DNA of 64,000 bases from Leptospira fletcheri (GTDB lineage Bacteria > Spirochaetota > Leptospiria > Leptospirales > Leptospiraceae): the NCBI RefSeq assembly GCF_004769195.1, contig NZ_RQET01000004.1, positions 1,116,001-1,180,000 on the forward strand, given 5' to 3'. Position 1 is the first letter of the stretch. Each line of letters begins with the position of its first letter. The notes under the pieces are model-generated. The model was not told the DNA's origin and did no database searches. It worked only from the letters and a program-made list of their open reading frames with translations. The position numbers were made by a program, and so were the translations under genes. This document shows positions 57,366 through 64,000 of this stretch, one piece after another.

Positions 57366-59401
57366 GGAGTAAAGAAACCCGTCTCCGCCATTCCATTAGA
57401 ATTTCTGAATATAGCTTCCACGACCACCGGTATATAAACGTCTCCGCCAGAAGAGTCTATTCTACTTTTGAAGGAAAGAAGATATCTGCGATCTTTTTTG
57501 GCTTCGATCCAATTCCTGAGGTTCTTTTCCGCTCCACCTCCCGGTATGAGTAGGAATTTTCCTCCGGTTTTTTCCGCGATCTCCCTATATACGGAAGTGG
57601 ATCCGCCTTCTTCTCCCAAGCAAAAAAAGAAAACGGGAATATCGTGCGCGACCGCAAAGCGTATGATTTTCGTGGGAGGAAATTGGGTAAAGCCCGCCCG
57701 CAATTCCTTTCCGGAAACGATGGCAAGCACGGCGCGGGGCCCGATGCTATCCAGGAGGTCGGTGATTCCCCTCTGCAAGGATTTGCCGATTTGGGATTCT
57801 TCTTCCGGAACGAAGGCTCGAACGGATTTCAGGATGTCGTACATACTTTTTCCGAAGGGATAGGCCACCTGAGTGTCCTTTCCGGAGCGTAGCAATTGCA
57901 GTTTGTCCTCGGCTCTGAGTTCGGATAGGAAAGGTCGTAAGGATTTTTCGATCAGAGGGTAGGAATCCGTGATCAGCCTGGAATTTTCCGCAACGATGGA
58001 AACGCTGATCCGATGATCGTACTTTCTCATGTCGGTCAGTCCGATCAAAGGGGAAAGGTTTTCCATTTCGTAGACCCTAAAGGAATTTCTATGGATCGCT
58101 TTTGCCGCGACTCCGTGACGATCCTTGGCTTGGACGACCAGGGAGATTTCCGGATAATCAGAACTGATCACTCTTTCTATCAACAGATCCAAGTTGGAAG
58201 CGAGTTGTCCTTTGGGTGAAAAGATGTCCAACCGATGTCTGTTGAAATCCGTGACGAACATGGTTCCGGTATAATCGAAACAGACGGAGAAAGGTTGGTC
58301 GAAGTTCCGGACGTTGTTTTTGGAATCCCGGAAACTTTGGAAATCGGACCAATTTTTGGAGACGGAGTCGTAGACGAATAAGCCGGAGCCCTCGTCCGCG
58401 ATGTATATCTTATCCTCGCGGATCGTGAGATTGCGGGGTTTTTTGAAGGAAGGATGGGAAATTTCCTTCAGATAATTTCCTTCCTTATCAAAGACCACGA
58501 TCCTTCGGTTTCCCTTATCGGCTACGTAGATTTCGCCTCTCGTATTGACTTTTAGACCGGCCGGTTGTCTTAGAATCCCTTTTCCGATTTCCTGCAGGAA
58601 GTCCCCGTTTTTGGAAAGTTTTTGGACCCGATCGTTTCCCATATCCGAAACGAATAAGTAACCTTCTCTCGTGAGGAAAATGCCGGAAGGTCCGTGAAAA
58701 CTTCCATTCTGCTTTCCCGTATTTCCGAAACGATTCACGTAGCTTCCGCGCGTGTCGAATTCGTAGATCTTATCTCCGGAATAATCCGCGACGAAAATCG
58801 ATTTTCCACGGATCGTAATCGCGGTGGGCCCGTCCATGTTCCTCCCGAAGGAGCCTTTGAAATTGTCCACAGGGTTTCCGTTCGCGTCGAATTTGACGAT
58901 ATTCGCGGTTTCGAAGCTCGCGACGTAGAGATACCCCTCCTCGTCCACGGCTATATCGGTCGGGTTCCTGAATCTGAAGCGACGGAGGTCGTCCCCATTT
59001 ATGGATTTATAATATTCTAATGTATCTTTCCTGTTCCCGCCTCCGAGTTGGAATCTAAGGGCGTCCAATCTGTTCTTTCGGATGAGTCCGAGCTTGCCGG
59101 AGGATTCCAACTGTTCCAGTTCGGCGAGACTTTCCTGCCAGTCTCCGCTGAGATAATAGGTCTCGGATAGGAAGAACTTGGCGTGGGTAAAGTCCGGTTT
59201 TAAGGAAAGGGATTTGAGGAAGTTTTCCCTTGCGGCGGCGAATTCTCCCTTGTTATAATAAGCCAACCCTCTTTTAAAAAAGGTTTTGGCTTCCTTTTCC
59301 TTTAAGGCGAAAAACGGGAGGGGTTCCGAAGGAAGGGAGGCGACGAGGGTAAGACCTAATAGGAAGAACAAAAAGAGTCTAGGTGGCAGTTTTCTCCCCA
59401 T
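57362..59401 (-). CDS. exported TPR-NHL-VWA-like protein
   Basis: A 679-residue exported protein with a three-part plan. Signal peptide (LFLFFLLGLTLVASLP); a TPR pair at about 35-95 (AYYNKGEFAAARENFLKSLS); NHL repeats at about 140-390, each with a GYLYVASFETANIVKFD or GEIYVADKGNRRIVVFD unit; then a von Willebrand A-like part at about 440-640 (ISVSIVAENSRLITDSYP, AVLAIVSGKEL). The usual MIDAS DxSxS is not seen. Likely a protein-interaction hub in the periplasm. It is coupled by 4 nt to the downstream TPR gene. Confidence 0.84.
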   Translation of the reverse strand: MGRKLPPRLFLFFLLGLTLVASLPSEPLPFFALKEKEAKTFFKRGLAYYNKGEFAAARENFLKSLSLKPDFTHAKFFLSETYYLSGDWQESLAELEQLESSGKLGLIRKNRLDALRFQLGGGNRKDTLEYYKSINGDDLRRFRFRNPTDIAVDEEGYLYVASFETANIVKFDANGNPVDNFKGSFGRNMDGPTAITIRGKSIFVADYSGDKIYEFDTRGSYVNRFGNTGKQNGSFHGPSGIFLTREGYLFVSDMGNDRVQKLSKNGDFLQEIGKGILRQPAGLKVNTRGEIYVADKGNRRIVVFDKEGNYLKEISHPSFKKPRNLTIREDKIYIADEGSGLFVYDSVSKNWSDFQSFRDSKNNVRNFDQPFSVCFDYTGTMFVTDFNRHRLDIFSPKGQLASNLDLLIERVISSDYPEISLVVQAKDRHGVAAKAIHRNSFRVYEMENLSPLIGLTDMRKYDHRISVSIVAENSRLITDSYPLIEKSLRPFLSELRAEDKLQLLRSGKDTQVAYPFGKSMYDILKSVRAFVPEEESQIGKSLQRGITDLLDSIGPRAVLAIVSGKELRAGFTQFPPTKIIRFAVAHDIPVFFFCLGEEGGSTSVYREIAEKTGGKFLLIPGGGAEKNLRNWIEAKKDRRYLLSFKSRIDSSGGDVYIPVVVEAIFRNSNGMAETGFFTP

Positions 59402-59496
59402 TTGATTCCCCGGTATTTCCGATTGAATCCATTTAGAGACATAATTTCAACCCCTTTTTTCAAGGAAGTCCTAGGGCAAAAAGGAGGAGGGGGAAG

Positions 59497-59727
59497 TCAG
59501 GGAAGTCTGTTGCGGTATTTTACGGAGACGATTTCCCGCAATTGCCGGTTTTCTTCGCTCGGATAGAGCCAAACCTTCTTCCAATTGCGGTTCCATTCCG
59601 ACCATTCGTTCCTGGCCGCGCGGTTTTCCTGGAGTTCCTCTTCCACTTCTCTCAAAAGTCTGTCCAACAGGATTACATAATTCCGAAAGCGATGAGCCAG
59701 GTCCGATTGGGGAGAAAACTCCTGCAT
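59497..59727 (-). CDS. small helical protein
   Basis: A 76-residue protein starting at the ATG behind AGGAGGAAT; a longer start would lose this site. Charged and helical (LLREVEEELQENRAARNEWSEWNRNWKK), without signal. Probably a dimeric coiled protein. It shares its strand with the HDAC-like gene 51 bp upstream and precedes the NHL gene. No family recognised. Confidence 0.6.
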   Translation of the reverse strand: MQEFSPQSDLAHRFRNYVILLDRLLREVEEELQENRAARNEWSEWNRNWKKVWLYPSEENRQLREIVSVKYRNRLP

Positions 59728-59778
59728 ATTCCTCCTATCGGCGAAGTTTCGAGCGAGGGCGGGCATTTTTTTGAAAGC

Positions 59779-60702
59779 CTATTCCGCTAAAACCGCGATA
59801 TGAGCTTCCACGCTCTCCGCCAGAGCTTGCAAATCGTACCCTCCTTCCAAGAAGGAAAGAATGGGAGCTCCGGATTGGGAGGCCGTTTTCCGAGTCATTT
59901 CCGTAAATCTGGCAAAGGCTTCCGTTGAAAGCGCCATTCCGCCTAAGGGATCCCTTTTGTGGGCATCGAATCCAGCGGAAATTAGGAGGAAGTCCGGTCG
60001 GAACGATTCGATGGAAGGAAGTACTTTTTCCTCGAATTCCCGGAGATATTCTTTTTCTCCCGAATTTTCCGGGAGAGGGATATTGAGAGTGAAGCCCTTT
60101 CCTTCTCCGCTTCCTGTCTCGTTTGCGGAGCCGGAACCCGGATAGAAAGGATATTGGTGGAGAGAAGTAAAGAATACCCGGTCCGACCCGTAAAAGATTT
60201 CCTGGGTGCCGTTGCCGTGGTGAACGTCCCAATCCAGGATGTACACTTTCTTTCCCATGCCCGATAGATAGCCGGCGGTGATCGCGATATTATTCAAAAG
60301 GCAAAATCCCATGGCTTTTCCGGTTTCCGCATGGTGACCGGGGGGACGAACCAAGGCAATTCCGCCTTCCAAGGTTCCAGCAAGTAATTGGTCGACTAGG
60401 ACGACTCCGCTTCCGGCGGCGAGGAGGGCCGCTTCGTGGCTTTTCGGAGAAAAAGGGGTGTCTGCGTCAAAGCTGCCTTGCTTTCCTTCGATGGAAAGAA
60501 AACGGTCCCGGTGAGTCCGATCGTGCGCAGAAAGAATCAGTTCGGGCGGTATTTTTTGGGAAGGAATTCGGAGGAGAGATCCGAAATAGGAAGTCTTTCC
60601 CAGTCGCTCCAAAACGGCTTCCAACCTTTCGGGTCGTTCCGGATGGAACTTGCCGGTATCGTGTTTTAGAAAAACGTCCTCGTACACATATCCGAATTTC
60701 AT
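59779..60702 (-). CDS. histone deacetylase-family amidohydrolase
   Basis: A 307-residue zinc amidohydrolase of the class II HDAC/acetylpolyamine/acetoin-utilisation type. Signature parts: HPERPERLEAV, RPPGHHAETGKAMGFCLLNN (catalytic His pair), DWDVHHGNGTQEIF (zinc Asp and His), PYPGSG-like loop, SAGFDAHKRDPLGGM (zinc Asp) and EGGYD. It probably removes acetyl groups from a small amine or protein lysine. Length matches bacterial members. It stands divergent from the DUF4015-like gene by 92 bp. Confidence 0.93.
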   Translation of the reverse strand: MKFGYVYEDVFLKHDTGKFHPERPERLEAVLERLGKTSYFGSLLRIPSQKIPPELILSAHDRTHRDRFLSIEGKQGSFDADTPFSPKSHEAALLAAGSGVVLVDQLLAGTLEGGIALVRPPGHHAETGKAMGFCLLNNIAITAGYLSGMGKKVYILDWDVHHGNGTQEIFYGSDRVFFTSLHQYPFYPGSGSANETGSGEGKGFTLNIPLPENSGEKEYLREFEEKVLPSIESFRPDFLLISAGFDAHKRDPLGGMALSTEAFARFTEMTRKTASQSGAPILSFLEGGYDLQALAESVEAHIAVLAE

Positions 60703-60794
60703 TTGGTTCCTCCCGTTTTTTTCCCCCGTTCAAAACTTCGAGGAAAGATCGGAGCGACTCGTTTCGATACTTATTACTAGACCGGAGAGGAAAC

Positions 60795-61943
60795 TTGCGC
60801 AAATCGTTTTCCATTTTACCCTTATTTCTTTTTTCCTTCTTCCCGCTTTCCGTTTGTGCGGAATTCACCCTTCCGTTTCCGGAAAACACGAGGAAAAAGG
60901 AAATTTCTTCTCCCTTCCGATCGGCGGAAAAAGAGGAACAGACCCGAACAAAGGGAAGATTCGCAGAAACCACGAATCGTTCTTCCTTATCCAATGCGGC
61001 TCCAGTGCGGACGGAAAAGGAGAAGAAGCAGCCATCGGAAGAACTTCCCAAAACGAAACCGATTCCTAGAAAAGCGATCCATTCCGACAGCAAACCCCCC
61101 AAATTTTATCGGGGAATCTATGTGCATAATTCCTTGGTTGTAAATCGCTCCCATCGAAAAAAATGGGAAACACTTCTCGTGGAGGCTGCGGACGCCGGAG
61201 TGAACGTGCTTGTGATCGATCTGCAGGCTAGTACTCCTTCTCGTGCGGAGATCGATCGGGTTCGGAAATTAGGTTTTTACCCGATCGGTAGACTCGTGAA
61301 TTTTGCTGGAGGGTTGAAGACGGAATTCCCGGCTCCGTCCCGCATGAATTCCATTCTGCAAACCGTTCGAAATGCGTGCGAGTCCGGCTTTCCCGAGATC
61401 CAACTGGATTATATTCGCTATGCGGACGAGTCGGAGCTCAAGATTCCGGTAAAGAAGAAATACCAAAATATCGGATCCGTTATCTCCAAGATCCGGAGCG
61501 AGGCCAATACATGCGAGGATCCGCCTTACTTGGGGGCCGATATCTTCGGTAGAATTCCCTTTAACAAGGACGATACGATCGGACAGAAGGTGGAAGTCTT
61601 CGCGCAGCTTGTGGACGTTCTCTACCCCATGTTGTATCCTTCCCATTTTTACGGTCATCCGGAACGGATCTCGAATCCGTACAAAACCATCTTCGACGGA
61701 TTGACCAATGCCAAGAATAGAGCCTTGCCTGAAACGAGGGTCGTGGGTTATATCCAGGGCTTTTCCATGAAGATCTCGTATTCCAAAAAGAATTTAAAGG
61801 ATTACGTCAAGGCTCAGATAGAGGCAAGCGTGGCCAGCAAAAGCGACGGCTTCGTAGTATGGAATGCCTGGAGCGACTATAGGGAGACATTCAAAGCGAT
61901 GAAGGAATCGGTTCGAGAAGGTAAATTAGATATTTCTGATTGA
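60795..61943 (+). CDS. DUF4015-type putative glycosidase, exported
   Basis: A 382-residue protein from a TTG behind AGAGG. Signal peptide (SILPLFLFSFFPLSVCA), a basic low-complexity linker (about 25-100), then a TIM-barrel domain of the DUF4015 putative glycosyl hydrolase family: RGIYVHNSLVV, AGVNVLVIDLQ, IGRLVNFAGG, GFPEIQLDYIRYADE (conserved Gln/Asp/Tyr/Arg) and DVLYPMLYPSHF, then KSDGFVVWNAWSDY. Likely acts on envelope polysaccharide. It converges with the enoyl-CoA hydratase gene across a bidirectional terminator. Confidence 0.85.
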   Translation: MRKSFSILPLFLFSFFPLSVCAEFTLPFPENTRKKEISSPFRSAEKEEQTRTKGRFAETTNRSSLSNAAPVRTEKEKKQPSEELPKTKPIPRKAIHSDSKPPKFYRGIYVHNSLVVNRSHRKKWETLLVEAADAGVNVLVIDLQASTPSRAEIDRVRKLGFYPIGRLVNFAGGLKTEFPAPSRMNSILQTVRNACESGFPEIQLDYIRYADESELKIPVKKKYQNIGSVISKIRSEANTCEDPPYLGADIFGRIPFNKDDTIGQKVEVFAQLVDVLYPMLYPSHFYGHPERISNPYKTIFDGLTNAKNRALPETRVVGYIQGFSMKISYSKKNLKDYVKAQIEASVASKSDGFVVWNAWSDYRETFKAMKESVREGKLDISD

Positions 61944-61971
61944 CTTCAGACGGGGAACGTCGATCGGATCG

Positions 61972-62003
61972 AAAAAGTGGCCGGGTTTTCCGGTCACTTT
62001 TTT
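61972..62003. terminator. bidirectional rho-independent terminator
   Basis: AAAAAGTGGCCGG and CCGGTCACTTTTTT form a strong stem with one G-T pair and a short loop. It has T-runs on both strands and lies between two converging genes, so it can end both transcripts. Confidence 0.85.
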
Positions 62004-62011
62004 GCGGGTTA

Positions 62012-62800
62012 TCAGAATCCTTTGAAGATAGGCTTTCTCTTTTCCTCGATGGATTTGATCGTTTCCCGAAAATCTTTGGAAAGAAAATTGCGAGCTTGCG
62101 ATTCCGCTTCCAAACGTAAGGCTGCGTTTAGGGCTTCCCGATTGTAAGTGTTCCTCTTGAGTTCCGAAAGCGCCAAGGGAGCGCTTTCGCTGAGAGAAAT
62201 CGCGATTTCGGTAGCCCGTTTTAGCACTTCCTCTTTCGGAACGGAATCGTAACAGATTCCGGCCTTGAAGCATTCAGTGCCGTTCAGAGATTCCGCTAAA
62301 AAGAGAAGCCTGTTGGACAGAGAAGTTCCGAAAAGTTCACGGACCAGATAACTTGATCCCATGCCGGGATGGATACCCAATTTCACGAAATTGAATTGGT
62401 ATTTTCCTTCGTTTGCAAAGACACGTATGTCGCAAGCGAACGTGATGGAAAGTCCGGCTCCTACTGCATGGCCGTTGGCCGCGCAAATGACTGGGACTTC
62501 CAGATCGCGTACGGAGAGGAAAAGATTATAAAATTCGAACATTTCCCGCTTATTCGTTTCGAAGTCCTTGGCGGCAAAGGACTTCAGGAGCTCGAAATTT
62601 CCACCGGCGGAAAAGATGTCGTTCTTGCCGGTAATAACGACGACGCGAGGAGAACTTTTTTTTAGACGATCTATATGGGCCTTGAATTCGAGGCCCATAT
62701 CCGTAGTCATCGAATTCTTAGTCTCGGGATTGTTCAGGTAGAGGATCTCTATCCTGGAATCGCGGGACAATTCGACTGTTTCGGCATCTACCAACGCCAT
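62012..62800 (-). CDS. enoyl-CoA hydratase/isomerase-family protein
   Basis: A 262-residue crotonase. [15 protein letters not shown] is the first oxyanion-hole region and [21 protein letters not shown] the second. The glutamate pair of true hydratases is not clearly present: the second region has [17 protein letters not shown] where LGLxPGxG usually sits, so hydratase or isomerase activity is open. The start is the ATG giving [14 protein letters not shown], whose A is shared with the stop of the upstream gene (TGATG). Likely in fatty acid or amino acid degradation. Confidence 0.87.
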   Translation of the reverse strand: MALVDAETVELSRDSRIEILYLNNPETKNSMTTDMGLEFKAHIDRLKKSSPRVVVITGKNDIFSAGGNFELLKSFAAKDFETNKREMFEFYNLFLSVRDLEVPVICAANGHAVGAGLSITFACDIRVFANEGKYQFNFVKLGIHPGMGSSYLVRELFGTSLSNRLLFLAESLNGTECFKAGICYDSVPKEEVLKRATEIAISLSESAPLALSELKRNTYNREALNAALRLEAESQARNFLSKDFRETIKSIEEKRKPIFKGF

Positions 62801-63327
62801 CAGACGGCTTCTCGTTTTAGTTCGAAGCTTTCGTACCAAATTCTGTCGGAGATGGCCAAAGGTTTTTCTCCCAATCCCATCTGCTCGAAATAATCCAGAA
62901 GAATCTCCAAGTGAACGCTCTCTTCGTCTTCCAACGTCCAAAAGCTGGAATCGACGGATCTAGAAATGATGGCTTGGCCGCGGACGGAATCCGTAAAGTA
63001 ATCCGGTTTGCCGGAAAAAATCAGGTGCGCGGAAATCAGATCGAAGCGGATCGTATCTACGATTTTAGAGAAGTCGGAGTCAGATTTATCAAAGAAACGT
63101 GATGCCACTTCCGTCTGAAAATAATCTCCCCAGCTCAGAATATCCGGTTCCACGCCCGTTCTTTCCTTGATTTCCGCGAGCTTTTCGGGTTCGAGGAAAG
63201 GCTTGTGGGCGAATTTATCCACCAATTCTTTCAGCGAAATCAAAGCGAGAATTTTGGCCGCCGAAAGTTTGCCTTGGCGCATCATATCGAAGAGTTCGGG
63301 ATTGAGTTCGGACTTATTCTGTTCCAT
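62800..63327 (-). CDS. unknown cytoplasmic protein
   Basis: A 175-residue acidic protein without signal or membrane segments. Helical parts [19 protein letters not shown] and [16 protein letters not shown]. No family recognised. It shares one base with the enoyl-CoA hydratase gene downstream, so a link to the same pathway is likely. Confidence 0.65.
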   Translation of the reverse strand: MEQNKSELNPELFDMMRQGKLSAAKILALISLKELVDKFAHKPFLEPEKLAEIKERTGVEPDILSWGDYFQTEVASRFFDKSDSDFSKIVDTIRFDLISAHLIFSGKPDYFTDSVRGQAIISRSVDSSFWTLEDEESVHLEILLDYFEQMGLGEKPLAISDRIWYESFELKREAV

Positions 63328-63460
63328 GCTATTTCTTTCGGCAGGAGTTTCGAAAACCTATTGAACAATTTCCTTCCAGTATTTTTGCGAATATGTCCCA
63401 TAATTTTTTCCGTAAAAAGAAGGGATCGGAAAAGAAACAAAACTCTTCGGCTGGATTCGG

Positions 63461-63472
63461 CTTTTGCAAAAG
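63461..63472 (+). promoter_or_regulatory. 12-bp palindrome upstream of the PilZ-like gene
   Basis: CTTTTGCAAAAG is a perfect palindrome, 40 bp before the ATG at 63513. It may be an operator, but could also be chance in a short AT-rich region. Confidence 0.3.
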
Positions 63473-63512
63473 TCGAAAATGTTAGATAGGGTCGTTTTCT
63501 TTTTTCGGTTTT

Positions 63513-64000
63513 ATGGCAGTCGGCAGGTCGGATAGTCTACAGGAGTTAATCACGATTCTCGAAACGATGTTCGGAGAAACGATCATCGGGTCGGATATCA
63601 ACCTCGTAAAACACCTGTTTTACAGTTTAAAGGCGGATCAGAGGGAATTTCCTTTCGACTATGAAGGAGAAAAACTCAGCGCGGTCGTAGAAGAGATCTC
63701 CGAAGATACCCTAATCCTCTTGGTGCCGTACGTCCAGTCCAAGGGAATTCTTCGGGCAAAAATTAGTTTCGAAATATTGAATATACTTTATCAGTTCGAA
63801 GTCGTGATCCTACAGTTTTGGGAGGACCACGTACGTATCAAGATCCCTGCGGAGCTTCAGGCCGCGGCGTTCCGAAAGAATCTTAGGGTCGCCGTCGACG
63901 ACCTGTTTATGAATTACGTCATTCTATACCGTTCTTTGAGCGGAGGTGAAAGGGAACTCGGAAAGAACCTTTATGTGGAGCAAAGGTTCTTCCATTTAAT
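63513..64000 (+). CDS. PilZ-like protein (DUF1577-type), truncated by window edge
   Basis: 162 codons are present, with no stop before the window end. Text starts [20 protein letters not shown]; then an N-terminal beta-rich part ([37 protein letters not shown]) like the YcgR-N domain, followed by [19 protein letters not shown], where the arginines resemble the RxxxR of PilZ that binds c-di-GMP. It recalls the DUF1577 family of Leptospira. It could be the effector side of c-di-GMP signalling, whose EAL partner is at 11132. Confidence 0.72.
   Translation, partial: MAVGRSDSLQELITILETMFGETIIGSDINLVKHLFYSLKADQREFPFDYEGEKLSAVVEEISEDTLILLVPYVQSKGILRAKISFEILNILYQFEVVILQFWEDHVRIKIPAELQAAAFRKNLRVAVDDLFMNYVILYRSLSGGERELGKNLYVEQRFFHL

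Overview
The window reads as chromosomal DNA of a spirochaete of the genus Leptospira or a close relative. This is inferred from the gene families, not from a search. It has many short-signal lipoproteins with loose spirochaete-type lipoboxes, TPR/NHL/HEAT scaffold proteins, a 7TM-AraC regulator, a solo EAL protein, an AhlD-like hydrolase and, at the right edge, a PilZ-like protein resembling a family I know mainly from Leptospira. Genes are tightly packed, often with 1-8 nt stop/start overlaps. GTG and TTG starts are common and one CTG start is likely. I saw no rRNA, tRNA, CRISPR, transposase or prophage genes.

Layout. 0-9.7 kb: a small lipoprotein, a DUF2400 protein, HMG-CoA lyase (mvaB), a lone ABC ATPase, two exported proteins, the haem-export genes ccmABC, then a receiver-PP2C phosphatase joined by a 4 nt overlap to purC-purS-purQ. 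9.7-17 kb: a conserved intergenic repeat, a beta-rich protein, an EAL protein, and a SUF iron-sulfur operon (sufC, sufD, Rieske ferredoxin, sufS, sufU, sufT-like) with no sufB; a second copy of the repeat follows it. 17-25.5 kb: pectinacetylesterase-like lipoprotein, quinone-oxidoreductase-like MDR enzyme, Lon, a DegT-type aminotransferase, a six-bladed propeller lipoprotein, and dps behind a PerR/Fur-type operator. 25.5-32.3 kb: a large di-haem lipoprotein, a 7TM-AraC regulator that looks leaderless, a tandem-domain amidase and small envelope proteins.

32.3-43.5 kb: ribH-nusB-TPR-HEAT-lipoprotein run, a TetR/metallo-hydrolase pair with an LmrA/YxaF-like operator, a YkgJ-like cysteine protein, a J-like protein without HPD, miaB, and an LptF/LptG-type permease. 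43.5-52 kb: coiled-coil proteins, an LpxL-type acyltransferase, an SGNH-like protein, a decayed gene, an Alg9/GPI-type (GT22) mannosyltransferase-like protein, a DPM1-GtrA fusion, and mgsA. 52-64 kb: a Fur-like box controlling a small His/Cys protein and a TonB receptor, two coupled TPR/NHL/VWA-like proteins, a histone-deacetylase-family enzyme, a DUF4015-type glycosidase-like protein, an enoyl-CoA hydratase and the truncated PilZ-like gene.

The most unusual points are: the repeat family that sits only between converging genes here; the multi-hairpin element after dps; three clear regulator sites; the SUF operon without sufB; the SGNH/GT22/DPM1-GtrA glycan-lipid group; and the tandem amidase whose two domains appear to use different third zinc ligands.
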